Below the pieces are notes generated by a model. That model had not been told where the DNA came from. It did no database searches and saw only the letters and a list, made by a program, of their open reading frames with translations. Positions 38,277 through 46,705 of a stretch of DNA of 64,000 bases are shown here, piece after piece. The stretch covers positions 1,550,001 to 1,614,000 of the forward strand of contig NZ_CP119757.1 of NCBI RefSeq assembly GCF_029320955.1, read 5' to 3'. Within the stretch, counting starts at the first letter, position 1. Every line of letters begins with the position of its first letter. The translations under genes were made by a program, and so were the position numbers. The DNA comes from Flavobacterium sp. YJ01. Its GTDB lineage: Bacteria; Bacteroidota; Bacteroidia; Flavobacteriales; Flavobacteriaceae.

Positions 38277-38319
38277 CATTTACACTGCTTTTCAAATTTT
38301 TTAAAACCTAACAAAATCT

Positions 38320-38367
38320 CTGTGGCAAAATCGTGGCAAAAAATCCACGATGAAAATTTTGCCACAG
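38320..38367. repeat. Two-part inverted repeat with phased GTGGCA, upstream of the integrase
   Basis: CTGTGGCAAAA (38320-38330) is inverted at 38357-38367, and ATCGTGG (38330-38336) is inverted at 38345-38351. GTGGCA occurs at 38322 and 38333, 11 bases apart. It lies 100 bp before the recombinase gene and is a plausible recombinase-binding or autoregulatory site. GTTAA-GGAGG-TTAAC at 38398-38412 is a further small palindrome. Confidence 0.5.
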
Positions 38368-38466
38368 AAATTGGAAACATCCCTTATAAACAAAGGGGTT
38401 AAGGAGGTTAACGACTTGTTTTTTTGACGCTATAATTCTACATTTATTAATCTAAAAGACTGAATT

Positions 38467-39774
38467 ATGTTAGAAAACAGTTTTGGGATGGCATTTTTTT
38501 TAAAAACCGCCCACAAAGGAAGTAAAATTAGAGCAGTTCACTTAAGAGTGACTGTAGACGGAATCAGCAAAGAAACATCAACTAAGCGAAAATGGGACAT
38601 CTCTAGATGGGACCAAAAGAATGAACGTGCAGTCGGCGGTAAAGAAGATGCAAAATCCTTAAATTTCTTTCTGGATTCATTGACTTTTAAAGTCCATGAA
38701 ATTAAAACAGAAATTATGTACAGCGGTAAACCGCTAACTGTTGAAAAAATTATGGATCACTTATTGGGAAGAATAGCACCAAGAGTTAAAGTCCTTGAAG
38801 AATTTCAAAAGCACAATGACGAAATGAAGGCGCTTCTGGGAAAAGGGTATGCAAAAGGCACTCTTGACAGGTTTACAATTACTAAAAACCATTTGACAGC
38901 TTTTATTAAATTCAAGTTTAAAAAAGAGGATGTTGAATTTGCGGATTTGAATCTTGAGTTTGTCAAGGACTTTGAGTTTTATCTTAGAACAGTGCGCGAC
39001 TGCAGCAATAACACTACACTAAAATACATTGCAAATTTCAAAAAGATCGTAATCCGCGCGATTGATAAGGAATTAATCACAAAGGATCCTTTTAAGAACT
39101 TTAAGGGGCGAAAAACAAAACTGGTAAAGAAACCGCTTACCACTCAGGAACTGTATGAACTGGAAAGGCATTATTTCACCACTGACAGGCTTAATGTTGT
39201 CAGGGACGTATTTGTATTCCAATGTTACACTGGACTTGCTTACATAGACGCTTACCAATTAAAGAAAAGTGATATCAAAGAAGGCATTGACGGAAACCTT
39301 TGGATTATGTCCGAAAGACAGAAAACAAACTCAACAACCAATGTCCCGCTGCTCCCTCAGGCACTTAAAATCATTGAGAAATATAAAGAACATAAGCTAT
39401 GCATTCAGCGCGGAACGGTACTGCCTGTCTCATCCAATCAGAAAATGAATGAATACTTGAAAGAAGTGGCAGTTTTATGCGGATTTCCATTTACTTTAAA
39501 TACTCACATCGCGCGCCGCACTTTTGGAAGCACCGTTACATTAAACAATAATGTTCCTATAAATGTAGTTAAAGAACTACTGGGCCACGCATCAGTAAAA
39601 CAGACTGAAGCATACGCCATAACCGAGCAGGCAACAATCGGCCGTGAAATGTCAATTCTAAATAAAAAACTCAATAAAACTGAGCCTAAAATGTCTAAGC
39701 CGGACTTGGCAGTTCTCAGTAGACTGGAAAAAGAAATCCAGGCAATCAAGAAAAAATACAACATTTCTTCTTGA
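38467..39774 (+). CDS. int: Tyrosine recombinase/integrase, Bacteroidetes mobile-element type
   Basis: A 435-residue site-specific recombinase. An N-terminal arm-binding domain (about 8-95), a SAM-like core-binding domain (about 105-210) and a catalytic domain (about 220-400) are visible. Catalytic residues are Lys286 region (RQKTNS), His347-x-x-Arg350 (HIARRTFG), His374 (LLGHAS) and nucleophile Tyr383 (KQTEAYAI). The first active-site Arg is not present in the usual place; the box reads QCYTGLAYID with Ala258, as in the CTnDOT-type integrases, which also lack it. It should integrate and excise the element bounded by the direct repeats. Convergent with the small genes downstream across a terminator. 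Confidence 0.93.
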   Translation: MLENSFGMAFFLKTAHKGSKIRAVHLRVTVDGISKETSTKRKWDISRWDQKNERAVGGKEDAKSLNFFLDSLTFKVHEIKTEIMYSGKPLTVEKIMDHLLGRIAPRVKVLEEFQKHNDEMKALLGKGYAKGTLDRFTITKNHLTAFIKFKFKKEDVEFADLNLEFVKDFEFYLRTVRDCSNNTTLKYIANFKKIVIRAIDKELITKDPFKNFKGRKTKLVKKPLTTQELYELERHYFTTDRLNVVRDVFVFQCYTGLAYIDAYQLKKSDIKEGIDGNLWIMSERQKTNSTTNVPLLPQALKIIEKYKEHKLCIQRGTVLPVSSNQKMNEYLKEVAVLCGFPFTLNTHIARRTFGSTVTLNNNVPINVVKELLGHASVKQTEAYAITEQATIGREMSILNKKLNKTEPKMSKPDLAVLSRLEKEIQAIKKKYNISS

Positions 39775-39802
39775 TAAATATTTTTAAGACATATTCAAAC
39801 TT

Positions 39803-39842
39803 AAAAGAGGCTATCTCAAATATTCTAGGATAGCCTCTTTTT
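39803..39842. terminator. Bidirectional terminator after the integrase
   Basis: AAAGAGGCTATC (39804-39815) pairs with GATAGCCTCTTT (39829-39840), with A-run before and T-run after. It ends the integrase transcript and, on the other strand, overlaps the last codons of the convergent small gene. Confidence 0.85.
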
Positions 39843-40136
39843 ACATAGTTTTACTTCGCTCCTATAGCCAGGATGATACGAAGGGCTATACTTAACGTAT
39901 CCTAAATCCTGAAGTTGTTTAAAATACTTATGATAAGTTGGCAGAGTGTTCACATGGGATAACTCCATAATTTTACTGCGACTTACTTTTATTCTCCTCC
40001 TCTGCCCCTGCCTGTATCCTAACCCTAGTATAGCTGTCAAAATTGACAGGTGCCAAACATTTAGTTTGGGATCATTAGCGTACATACACAAAAAACTCAT
40101 TATATGGCTTTCTTTTAATCTATTAATCTTTGTCAT
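39825..40136 (-). CDS. Small winged-helix protein of the mobile element
   Basis: About 103 residues, beginning MTKINRLKESHIMSFLCMYA. I chose the start at 40134-40136 because it overlaps the stop region of the upstream 91-residue gene; a longer frame reaches 40250 but would overlap that gene heavily. The middle (HLSILTAILGLG, RSKIMELSHVNTLPTYHKYFKQLQDLGYVKY) looks like a winged helix-turn-helix similar to replication or transcription initiator domains. It resembles the 40482-40769 product in layout (RISTTHIAIFAALL and KIMSHKTYQKCMRELDEYGYLIY). Function is probably element regulation; this is an inference. Confidence 0.65.
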   Translation of the reverse strand: MTKINRLKESHIMSFLCMYANDPKLNVWHLSILTAILGLGYRQGQRRRIKVSRSKIMELSHVNTLPTYHKYFKQLQDLGYVKYSPSYHPGYRSEVKLCKKRLS

Positions 40137-40398
40137 CGCTAAAGAGTTTTTGAATATCTTCCCTGTTATAATAATAAGATCCAAGCACCTTTTTAAAACG
40201 TACTTTTTGCGAGGTTCTAAGATTCTGCACCGAGCCTGCAGAAATATCAAGCAGCCTACGGACAGCTTTACTTTTCAGCCACTCAGATTCCCGCTCAAAA
40301 TTTTTTGGCTGAAATGCTTCCGCAACAGCAGTACGCACTGTATCGGCCATGAAAAGCCCGAACTGTCTTAAATCATCTTTCGTTATAAATTCTTCCAT
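40123..40398 (-). CDS. Excisionase-like helix-turn-helix DNA-binding protein
   Basis: A 91-residue protein. The C-terminal half WLKSKAVRRLLDISAGSVQN to YYYNREDIQKLF has the pattern of MerR/excisionase-type helix_turn_helix domains that occur beside integrases in Bacteroidetes elements. It overlaps the downstream 103-residue gene by 14 bases. It could act as recombination directionality factor or as regulator of the element. Confidence 0.75.
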   Translation of the reverse strand: MEEFITKDDLRQFGLFMADTVRTAVAEAFQPKNFERESEWLKSKAVRRLLDISAGSVQNLRTSQKVRFKKVLGSYYYNREDIQKLFSDDKD

Positions 40399-40481
40399 AA
40401 AATTTTGGTTTTACTCATTATAATATTTGATCATCTATTTTAAAACAAAACTCTGTCTACTTTCAATTTTTACAGTACAAC

Positions 40482-40769
40482 TTATTCCAAGTGAAAATAA
40501 ATACTGCTCCTTCTCTTCTTATTCTTTGTAGGCACATAAATCAAATAACCGTACTCATCCAATTCACGCATACATTTTTGATAGGTTTTGTGAGACATGA
40601 TCTTAGCAATACTCTGGATTTCTATGCTGTAAGCCTGAATAGGATTTACAAAATCTTTGCTTGCACGAAATTGAAGCAGGGCGGCAAAAATAGCAATGTG
40701 AGTTGTGCTGATCCTGAAATCATTTTCGATTGCCTGAAAAAATCCCGATAAAAGATTAAGATTTTCCAT
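40482..40769 (-). CDS. Winged-helix protein, mobile-element associated
   Basis: About 95 residues from MENLNLLSGFF; an ATG at 40797-40799 that overlaps the stop of the upstream gene is an alternative giving 105 residues. The sequence NDFRISTTHIAIFAALLQFR and AYSIEIQSIAKIMSHKTYQKCMRELDEYGYLIY is a winged-helix pattern, related to the 39825-40136 product. It has a basic tail (TKNKKRRSSIYFHLE). The tight link to the 343-residue gene upstream suggests a common transcript. Exact role unknown. Confidence 0.65.
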   Translation of the reverse strand: MENLNLLSGFFQAIENDFRISTTHIAIFAALLQFRASKDFVNPIQAYSIEIQSIAKIMSHKTYQKCMRELDEYGYLIYVPTKNKKRRSSIYFHLE

Positions 40770-40791
40770 AACTGTATAAGATAAATAAACA

Positions 40792-41823
40792 TCACACATG
40801 ATGAGATTTTTTTGCGGTCTGCGACTCAATATTTTGCTGCGGCTTTAGCAGCGGACTAATTTTACAGCCGTTTTTAATTTCCGCCAGACTAAGTTTCTGC
40901 ATCCTGTCGTTATAAAAATTCAAGGTTTTAAAGCGCGGATTTGCTTCCAAAAAAACCTTCATTTCTCTCCCTTGTATCATAAGAAGAACTTCTTCCCTCC
41001 TCCCCTTTTTCAAAGAATCGGCCAGGGATTCGAATGTCTCATAGTCATCATTTTTAAGAGGAACAGCCCTTAAAGCTTCGCTTAAATTGTATCCATACGA
41101 TTCTGGAAACTCATGTATTCTATAATTGTCATTAAGATCCCTGTCGTTGAAGTTAAACTGTTTCCAAGTTCCGACTTTTAGGACTGCTCTTCCCGCAAGC
41201 ATTTCGTATGCTTCTGCAGCGCTGAAGCCCTCAGTTTTCTCATTCTTAAAGTAATGTGTACAGCGTCTGGATGGCGACGAATCTGTATAAAGAATTGATC
41301 TGAATCCATCAAATTGGTAAGCCCCCTGCGAATCTTTTACAAATTGAAGTGAATGTTCAAGTCTTTCATTCTCTGAGATGTGATAAGAAACAGTAATAGA
41401 AAAATTTAACTGCTGCTCCTGCATATGCTCCAATACTTTGCCATAAGCCACATGAAAACCGCTTTTTATAAGCTGTTCCTCTAAAGTTTTCTTGTTTAAT
41501 TCCAGATCTTTAAGATAATCCTGTTTATCTATCCTTTCAAAAACAACAGAACTAAGCACTTCATTTAAAAGCCGGAGGATGATATTAGGATAGACTTGAT
41601 GCTTCAATTTATTAAATTCATGCTTAAGAAACCTTAGAGTTATTTTTTCATCTACGGCTTTCGTCTTTTTATATTTAAAAAGGAGCATCTTAAAAAATTT
41701 CAGTTTCTCTATGCCAAAAGAGCGTTCTACCTGCGGGCTGTTCTGAAATAAAAATTTTAATTTTTCTTCCTTGGACTGCCAGACTTTTATCTCATTTTCT
41801 ACTCGATTGTTTTCAGAAGACAT
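40792..41823 (-). CDS. Conjugative-element protein of unknown function, longer paralogue
   Basis: A 343-residue protein without signal peptide or membrane segment. The first 120 residues are Lys/Glu-rich and helical. The remainder (about 130-325) is similar to the protein encoded immediately upstream at 41851-42663. Shared features are an aromatic/hydrophobic beta pattern, a YGYNLSEALRAV / YGYDLEASLEKH block, a LKKGRREEVLLMIQGREMKV / LKKGNLQSVTFVVGGEERK block and EANPRFKTLNFYNDRMQKL / EANPQFKTIKVYDSSLQRI. Proteins of this kind are found in flavobacterial conjugative elements; I do not know the function. Confidence 0.7.
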   Translation of the reverse strand: MSSENNRVENEIKVWQSKEEKLKFLFQNSPQVERSFGIEKLKFFKMLLFKYKKTKAVDEKITLRFLKHEFNKLKHQVYPNIILRLLNEVLSSVVFERIDKQDYLKDLELNKKTLEEQLIKSGFHVAYGKVLEHMQEQQLNFSITVSYHISENERLEHSLQFVKDSQGAYQFDGFRSILYTDSSPSRRCTHYFKNEKTEGFSAAEAYEMLAGRAVLKVGTWKQFNFNDRDLNDNYRIHEFPESYGYNLSEALRAVPLKNDDYETFESLADSLKKGRREEVLLMIQGREMKVFLEANPRFKTLNFYNDRMQKLSLAEIKNGCKISPLLKPQQNIESQTAKKSHHV

Positions 41824-41850
41824 AACTCAGTTTTAATTTATTTAAGCACC

Positions 41851-42663
41851 TTAAACCGATCTGCCCGCTTTTTTTGAACGGGAATTACTTTTTTTTTCTT
41901 TCTGAGAGGTCTCATCGGAATTGTCAGCCAGGTCTGCGCTCTTTCCTTTGGACTGCGACTGCTTCTCGTTCTTGCTTTCACGGTCATTTATTCTCTGCAG
42001 AGAAGAATCATAAACCTTAATAGTCTTAAACTGGGGATTAGCTTCCACAAACTGTTTTCTCTCCTCTCCTCCCACCACAAAAGTTACGGACTGCAGATTG
42101 CCTTTTTTCAGAGAGTTCATAAGATCTTCCTTGTACTGCGGCGTCAGCAGTTCTTTTATAGAATGCTTTTCCAGCGAAGCTTCCAGATCATATCCATAGT
42201 TCTGATGATAATGCTGAAGTTTGAAATTTCCACGGTCGTCACTTTCTTTGAAGTCCATACGAATCCAGCAATTATAGGCTTCACCGTCCTTATTCTTTAA
42301 ATCCTTATTGACCGATCTGCCCTCCATCAAATTATACGCCTCTTTAAGAGTGATGCTGGTATTATCATTATTAATATAAAAAGTCTGTTCCAATCCCGGC
42401 TTATTATCCTCTTTCTGGAGATTAACCTGATAGCTATTGAAAAAATACATATCGCTCTGGTCGGACTTTTTAAAATTCAGTTCAACGGTTACTGTATCTT
42501 TGTTAGGGACACCATTGTTCATAATACCGGTATGCATCAATTTAAAGTCCTTATCCCCTTTCTGGATATTCTCTCTTAATTCAGTATCAAAAGTTTCTCC
42601 GAATCCAGTATATTTTAACTGGTCTTTCAGATACTGTACATTTTTCTCGTTCATAATATTCAC
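41851..42663 (-). CDS. Conjugative-element protein of unknown function, shorter paralogue
   Basis: A 270-residue cytoplasmic protein sharing its central domain with the downstream 343-residue product (see EANPQFKTIKVYDSSLQRI near 208-226). The C-terminal 45 residues are a low-complexity charged tail of Ser, Lys, Glu and Arg (SKNEKQSQSKG to SRSKKAGRSV). It follows traN by 19 bp, so it is read with the tra block. The related domains suggest an ancient duplication within the element. Function unknown; nucleic-acid contact through the basic tail is possible. Confidence 0.7.
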   Translation of the reverse strand: MNIMNEKNVQYLKDQLKYTGFGETFDTELRENIQKGDKDFKLMHTGIMNNGVPNKDTVTVELNFKKSDQSDMYFFNSYQVNLQKEDNKPGLEQTFYINNDNTSITLKEAYNLMEGRSVNKDLKNKDGEAYNCWIRMDFKESDDRGNFKLQHYHQNYGYDLEASLEKHSIKELLTPQYKEDLMNSLKKGNLQSVTFVVGGEERKQFVEANPQFKTIKVYDSSLQRINDRESKNEKQSQSKGKSADLADNSDETSQKEKKSNSRSKKAGRSV

Positions 42664-42681
42664 ATTTAAAATTAGTACTGA

Positions 42682-43512
42682 TTATAAGTTACCCAGTATT
42701 TCAAGATTTACCAGGTGCCTGTTTTTTATATTAAGTACAAGATTCCTGCCTCCATTTTTCTCAAAGACCTGCATTGTGAATTTCTTCTTTTCCGGTATCG
42801 TAAATTTAGATATCGCAAATACTACTGTAGTTTGTGATTTGTCGGAAATCCTGCTAAATTCTCCGGTGCATAAAAGCGGTGTCAGTTCTATTTCCTGAGC
42901 TGCAGTTCTTTTGGATTTTTTCTGGTCTCGGATAAAAAAACGAAGCTGATCCACATCGTAATTAATTCTGGAATCATTCCCTAAAAACACTCTGAAATAC
43001 ATCACGTCCTGATGAATAAAAATGCCGTCAACCTTAAATTCAATTTCTGCATTTTTTGAGCCCAGTCCGCTTACCTTATTTTTCTTGGATAAAGCAAGCA
43101 GGGCATATTCTTTTATTTCTTTCTGGTTTTCGTTCTCAAGGGAAAACAGCAGCGATTTATCCTCGCCAATTCGTAATCGTGCATCCACATTTAATGTTGG
43201 ACACAGATCATCAAAATTTAAAATGAAACTGTAAAGATTGCCGTCAGATGTTACAACAGTCAGGTTAGTCTGCGGAAAATTCTGCTTTCCAGCTTTAAGA
43301 AGCAGTATATTTTCCACTCCTTTAGCTTTCTGCACCAGAACATCACGGCTTCCGACATCCAGGCTTTTTACCGCGTACGGAAATAAAATGCTGGTGGTTT
43401 TTGAATAGCTAAGCTGTATATTATTAAATTCGGCTTTAGCATCATACTGTGCAGAAACTGAAAAACCAGCCAGAAAAATAAATGTGATAATTAGTGTCTT
43501 TAAATTTTTCAT
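42682..43512 (-). CDS. traN: Conjugative transposon protein TraN
   Basis: A 276-residue periplasmic/outer-membrane component of the Bacteroides-type (CTnDOT-like) mating apparatus. The signal peptide ends about SVSAQ (residue 21). The beta-rich domain with SYSKTTSILFPYAVKSLDVG, then VQKAKGVENILLLKA and NFPQTNLTVVTSDGNLYSFILNF, is typical of TraN/VirB9-like proteins. Length is slightly short but in range. It follows traM by 17 bp in the conserved gene order. Confidence 0.88.
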   Translation of the reverse strand: MKNLKTLIITFIFLAGFSVSAQYDAKAEFNNIQLSYSKTTSILFPYAVKSLDVGSRDVLVQKAKGVENILLLKAGKQNFPQTNLTVVTSDGNLYSFILNFDDLCPTLNVDARLRIGEDKSLLFSLENENQKEIKEYALLALSKKNKVSGLGSKNAEIEFKVDGIFIHQDVMYFRVFLGNDSRINYDVDQLRFFIRDQKKSKRTAAQEIELTPLLCTGEFSRISDKSQTTVVFAISKFTIPEKKKFTMQVFEKNGGRNLVLNIKNRHLVNLEILGNL

Positions 43513-43529
43513 TTTCTTTTAGTTTAAAG

Positions 43530-44816
43530 TTATTGTTCATTCTTTTCTTTTTCATCGTAGAGAAGCACTTTGTAACCTGCCTTGACTGCTACTTTTATCA
43601 GCTTAACTTTCCTGCTTAAAAGTGATTTGGCTGCCTCCACTCCCATTCCTGCCGCCTTGGCTCCCCAAGAATCACTGACTCCTGCCAGTCCAATACTCTG
43701 CATGGACCCGTCAGCGGATGCTTTTGCTACATCCCTGTTTATAGTTCCAGGAATGTAAATGCCTTTAATGCCGTCTATATCAAAGACGGATAGTTCAACC
43801 GGGAAAATGGAATTCTGGTATTTTATGGTATTGATCTTTATTTCAAGCCTTTCTCCCTTAAGTGACGCTGTCCCAAAAACGAAACTGTTTTTTGGAATTA
43901 GTACACCATTGATAAAAACGTCACTTGCAAGTCTGATTTTTACGATAGAACCGTTGACAATCGTCTGCGTTTCATGAACCGCTGCCTCAACTGCGTTCTG
44001 ATTTTGTTCATCTTTGATTTCACCATCAAGCGAATAAAATGAATTTGCTGACTGCTCATAATTTACTTTGTTGGTCTGAAGAGAGCTCAGGTTTTGCTCT
44101 TCAGCTTTTCTGTTCACTGAAAAAACTTTTCCTTTTTGAAGCTTTGAGTTCTGACGCAGTTTTTCCTGTACACGTTCTGGGTGCTGGATATCCAGAATAT
44201 TTTCCAGCATACCGCCAAGCTGGGCAAGTTCAGGATCAGGCTCAGAAGGCGCACTCATGGCTGCCATGAGCTGTTCAAGATTTTTCAACTCGGCTGATTC
44301 ACCGTGAGGCATTTTCTGGTACTGAAATTCATTAAAATCCTGACCGCTCTGATATTCTTTTGGAGGCTCCGCAATAGCTTTCTTGAGCGCTTCAAGTTTC
44401 TGGTACATCTTCTTTTCATTCTCTGGTTTTAGATAGTCTGTTTTCAGTCCGTTTTGTTTATCATTCCATGCAACCCCATCCGTATCAAAAAAACGTTTTG
44501 ATTCAAGATTATCATTATCTTCCGCAACAACCGAATAATTAGGATCTTTCTTTTTTTGTTCCTGCAGTTTTATCGAATCAATTGATGCCTGGTCATAATA
44601 GCTCATTTTATCCAAACTGGAATCTTCCTTTAGTTTTGGATTTGGAAGCAGCATATTAAATCCTTTTTTTTCAGTTGTTGAAATTGGATTTTCTGTTCCT
44701 TTGCCTCCTCCAAGCACCCAGAACAGCATGGTTATAAATGGAAGAACAAGCAGTGGAAGAACCAGCATCATACTGCGATTCTTTTTCTCTCTGGCTAAAA
44801 GTGTTTTATGTTCCAT
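43530..44816 (-). CDS. traM: Conjugative transposon protein TraM
   Basis: A 428-residue VirB10-like component. After a basic cytoplasmic start there is one membrane helix (MMLVLPLLVLPFITMLFWVLGG, about 16-37), a long polar linker rich in Gln, Lys and Glu (about 40-270), and the C-terminal beta domain (TIVNGSIVKIRLASDVFING to KGIYIPGTINRDVAK and AAKSLLSRKVKLIKVAVKAGYKV). Length and layout fit Bacteroides TraM. It stands between traN and the small TraL-position gene, in the order of CTnDOT-type elements read in reverse. Confidence 0.9.
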   Translation of the reverse strand: MEHKTLLAREKKNRSMMLVLPLLVLPFITMLFWVLGGGKGTENPISTTEKKGFNMLLPNPKLKEDSSLDKMSYYDQASIDSIKLQEQKKKDPNYSVVAEDNDNLESKRFFDTDGVAWNDKQNGLKTDYLKPENEKKMYQKLEALKKAIAEPPKEYQSGQDFNEFQYQKMPHGESAELKNLEQLMAAMSAPSEPDPELAQLGGMLENILDIQHPERVQEKLRQNSKLQKGKVFSVNRKAEEQNLSSLQTNKVNYEQSANSFYSLDGEIKDEQNQNAVEAAVHETQTIVNGSIVKIRLASDVFINGVLIPKNSFVFGTASLKGERLEIKINTIKYQNSIFPVELSVFDIDGIKGIYIPGTINRDVAKASADGSMQSIGLAGVSDSWGAKAAGMGVEAAKSLLSRKVKLIKVAVKAGYKVLLYDEKEKNEQ

Positions 44817-44820
44817 AATC

Positions 44821-45273
44821 TTATTTTTTATAGTTAGATGAATTAGTTTCCCTGAGCTTTGGACTGCTGCTAAAATCTTCAGCGTTGGAATTTTGATTTT
44901 TAGACAAATCGGTTAAGTCTGCTGCATTTATCACACTGTCAATATATCTGCTGAGATTGGATCTCTCAGCATATTTGTTAAATGGCAGATCCAGAGAATG
45001 CATATGGCCTCCCTTATCACTATAAGCTGGCTTAAGCACTTTTACTGCATCAATGTTCATTGATTTTTGACTTTCTGACAGAAAACCGCTCAATGCGTTA
45101 TAAACACATAAAATCGTTCCAAGGGTCGCAAAAATGATTACTGAAAACTTAAGCTGTGAATTTGAAAGGTCTCTAGTCAGCCTATTCATTTTTGTTACCC
45201 ACCAGAATCTGATCATCAGATATGACCTTGAAGACTTTACATTCTGTCTTTGTTTTCGCATCAGACTTCTCAT
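44821..45273 (-). CDS. TraL-position small membrane protein
   Basis: A 150-residue protein with a basic N-terminus, one membrane helix (KFSVIIFATLGTILCVYNALSGF, about 43-65) and a polar periplasmic tail. The start codon at 45271-45273 overlaps the traK stop as ATGA. Its place between traK and traM corresponds to traL of the Bacteroides conjugation set, and small single-helix proteins (DUF3989-like) are found there. Sequence similarity to TraL is not obvious to me, so the name is positional. Confidence 0.65.
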   Translation of the reverse strand: MRSLMRKQRQNVKSSRSYLMIRFWWVTKMNRLTRDLSNSQLKFSVIIFATLGTILCVYNALSGFLSESQKSMNIDAVKVLKPAYSDKGGHMHSLDLPFNKYAERSNLSRYIDSVINAADLTDLSKNQNSNAEDFSSSPKLRETNSSNYKK

Positions 45274-45893
45274 GGCTTTCGATTTACTGTTCCAAGATCT
45301 TTGTTCTCAAGAGTATTGAAGCGTTCAATCAGAAAACCATGCGGATTGTTATCGCTCCTTGAAACATTTCGCAGCGTTCCTTCTGTAATCAGATTTCTGT
45401 TCAATATGATTGTTGTCCTTATGATGTTCTGCCGGGCATAGCATTTAAAGCGGTAGGGATATTCATTAATATCAATGCGGACGCTGTCTACAATAACAGT
45501 CTGGCTTATATTTCCTGATATAATTCCCGAATAATATCCGTTTTCTTTTAGATCATCGTATATACGCTTGACAGAATTATCAGCCAGATACAAGGCCTTG
45601 GTAACATTGGCTTTAATTACTTTATCATCTGGGTCAAGGCTGAAGAAAAACTGATGGAATGTCCTGACATGATCCCTTGCTTCAACAGGTACATTATCCT
45701 TACGGTCTGATGCAAATGCCTCAAGTGCCTTTCCATTTGCGAGGATATAAACCTTGTCGTCCATCAAAGCGACGGAACTGAAACTTTTATAAATAGAATA
45801 AGAGGTTATGGCAGCGCAGCAAAGGATAACCAGCATGGTAAATCCTCTTATATGACGAAAAGCAGTATCTATATTTTTCATTTTACTAAACAT
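45270..45893 (-). CDS. traK: Conjugative transposon protein TraK
   Basis: A 207-residue VirB8-like component of the mating bridge. It has one N-terminal membrane helix (GFTMLVILCCAAITSYSIY, about 17-35) and a periplasmic domain with the typical TraK phrases DDKVYILANGKALEAFASDRKDN, PVEARDHVRTFHQFFFSLDPDD and IRTTIILNRNLITEGTLRNV. Length is normal. It is translationally coupled to the downstream small gene and follows traJ by 12 bp. Confidence 0.92.
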   Translation of the reverse strand: MFSKMKNIDTAFRHIRGFTMLVILCCAAITSYSIYKSFSSVALMDDKVYILANGKALEAFASDRKDNVPVEARDHVRTFHQFFFSLDPDDKVIKANVTKALYLADNSVKRIYDDLKENGYYSGIISGNISQTVIVDSVRIDINEYPYRFKCYARQNIIRTTIILNRNLITEGTLRNVSRSDNNPHGFLIERFNTLENKDLGTVNRKP

Positions 45894-45905
45894 AATCGAG
45901 TGCTT

Positions 45906-46562
45906 TTAATTTTTAGAGTTTCCCTTGAGCTTCTCGCTCATGTAATTTCCTTTTTCCTCAAAATAAGGTGACGCAGCTGCTGAAGATGACATGCTCTGGC
46001 TCATTCTGCCTGCTGCATTTCCCATTGAATCCATTACCATTCCTGCTCCAGTGGCAGCACCACCAATCACAGTAGAAGTTGATCCGCTAAACAGGCTTGT
46101 CACTTTCTGTCCCAATGCACTTCCTCCTGATGCATGCACGATATAATTGGCCACGGAAGGCACAGTAAAGTACCCCACAATTCCTATAATCATGAAAATT
46201 AAGTATCCGATATCGGTCCTGCTGAAAAAAGTATCTCCCGAAGTATTAATCTGTGAGATATCCAGCCTCAGCATCTGTTCCTGAATCTTCCCGATAATGC
46301 TGCCGAAAATGTTTGCAACGGGAAGCCAGAGATAAATGTTTATATACCTGGCGAGCCAGACTGTCAGGGTATGCTGGAATCCGTCAAAGACCGCAATGCC
46401 GAACACCAGAGGTCCTAAAATCGAAAGCACCACAAGCTGGAATGTTCTGAGAGTATCAATACACAATGAAGAAGCTTCGAAAAGAATTCTCAGAATTTCG
46501 CTAACCCTTGCATATTCGGATAGTGTCTTGATAGCTTCGGAGCTGACGAAAAAAAATGACAA
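45906..46562 (-). pseudogene. traJ: TraJ, 5'-truncated
   Basis: The C-terminal two thirds (about 215 residues) of TraJ, the polytopic inner-membrane mating protein. Visible are SEYARVSEILRILFEASSLC, TFQLVVLSILGPLVFGIAVF and ARYINIYLWLPVANIFGSII, then two more membrane helices. Full family members are about 330 residues or more, so the N-terminal third is missing. The break lies near 46555-46562, where unrelated plus-strand coding debris (a TPR fragment) begins. No traA-traI genes occur upstream, so the element cannot transfer by itself. Confidence 0.85.
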
Positions 46563-46656
46563 GATAGGTTCAGCACTGCTAACTAAGGGTATAGTTTACT
46601 ATAGCGGCAAAGATTACAATAAAGCTCTGGACTGCTATCTGTATACAAAATTATAA
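46562..46656 (+). pseudogene. TPR-protein fragment at the TraJ break
   Basis: About 31 residues read DKIGSALLTKGIVYYSGKDY then NKALDCYLYTKL before a stop. This is a tetratricopeptide repeat (G-x2-Y ... Y-x-K-A-L-x-Y pattern) and has no start of its own. It seems to be a piece of a TPR regulator brought next to traJ by deletion or recombination. Confidence 0.6.
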
Positions 46657-46705
46657 AACATTTCCGTTTCTTTTATTTGAAAAGCAGGTTCCATTACAAA
46701 CCACA

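Noticed and set aside
40134..40250. N-terminal extension of the 103-residue winged-helix protein
   Set aside because: The extension would overlap the excisionase-like gene over more than 100 bases; the ATG at 40134-40136 gives the usual short overlap.
46336..46656. Plus-strand protein across the traJ region
   Set aside because: Its first two thirds are antisense to well-recognised TraJ sequence; only the last 31 residues (TPR) look coding.
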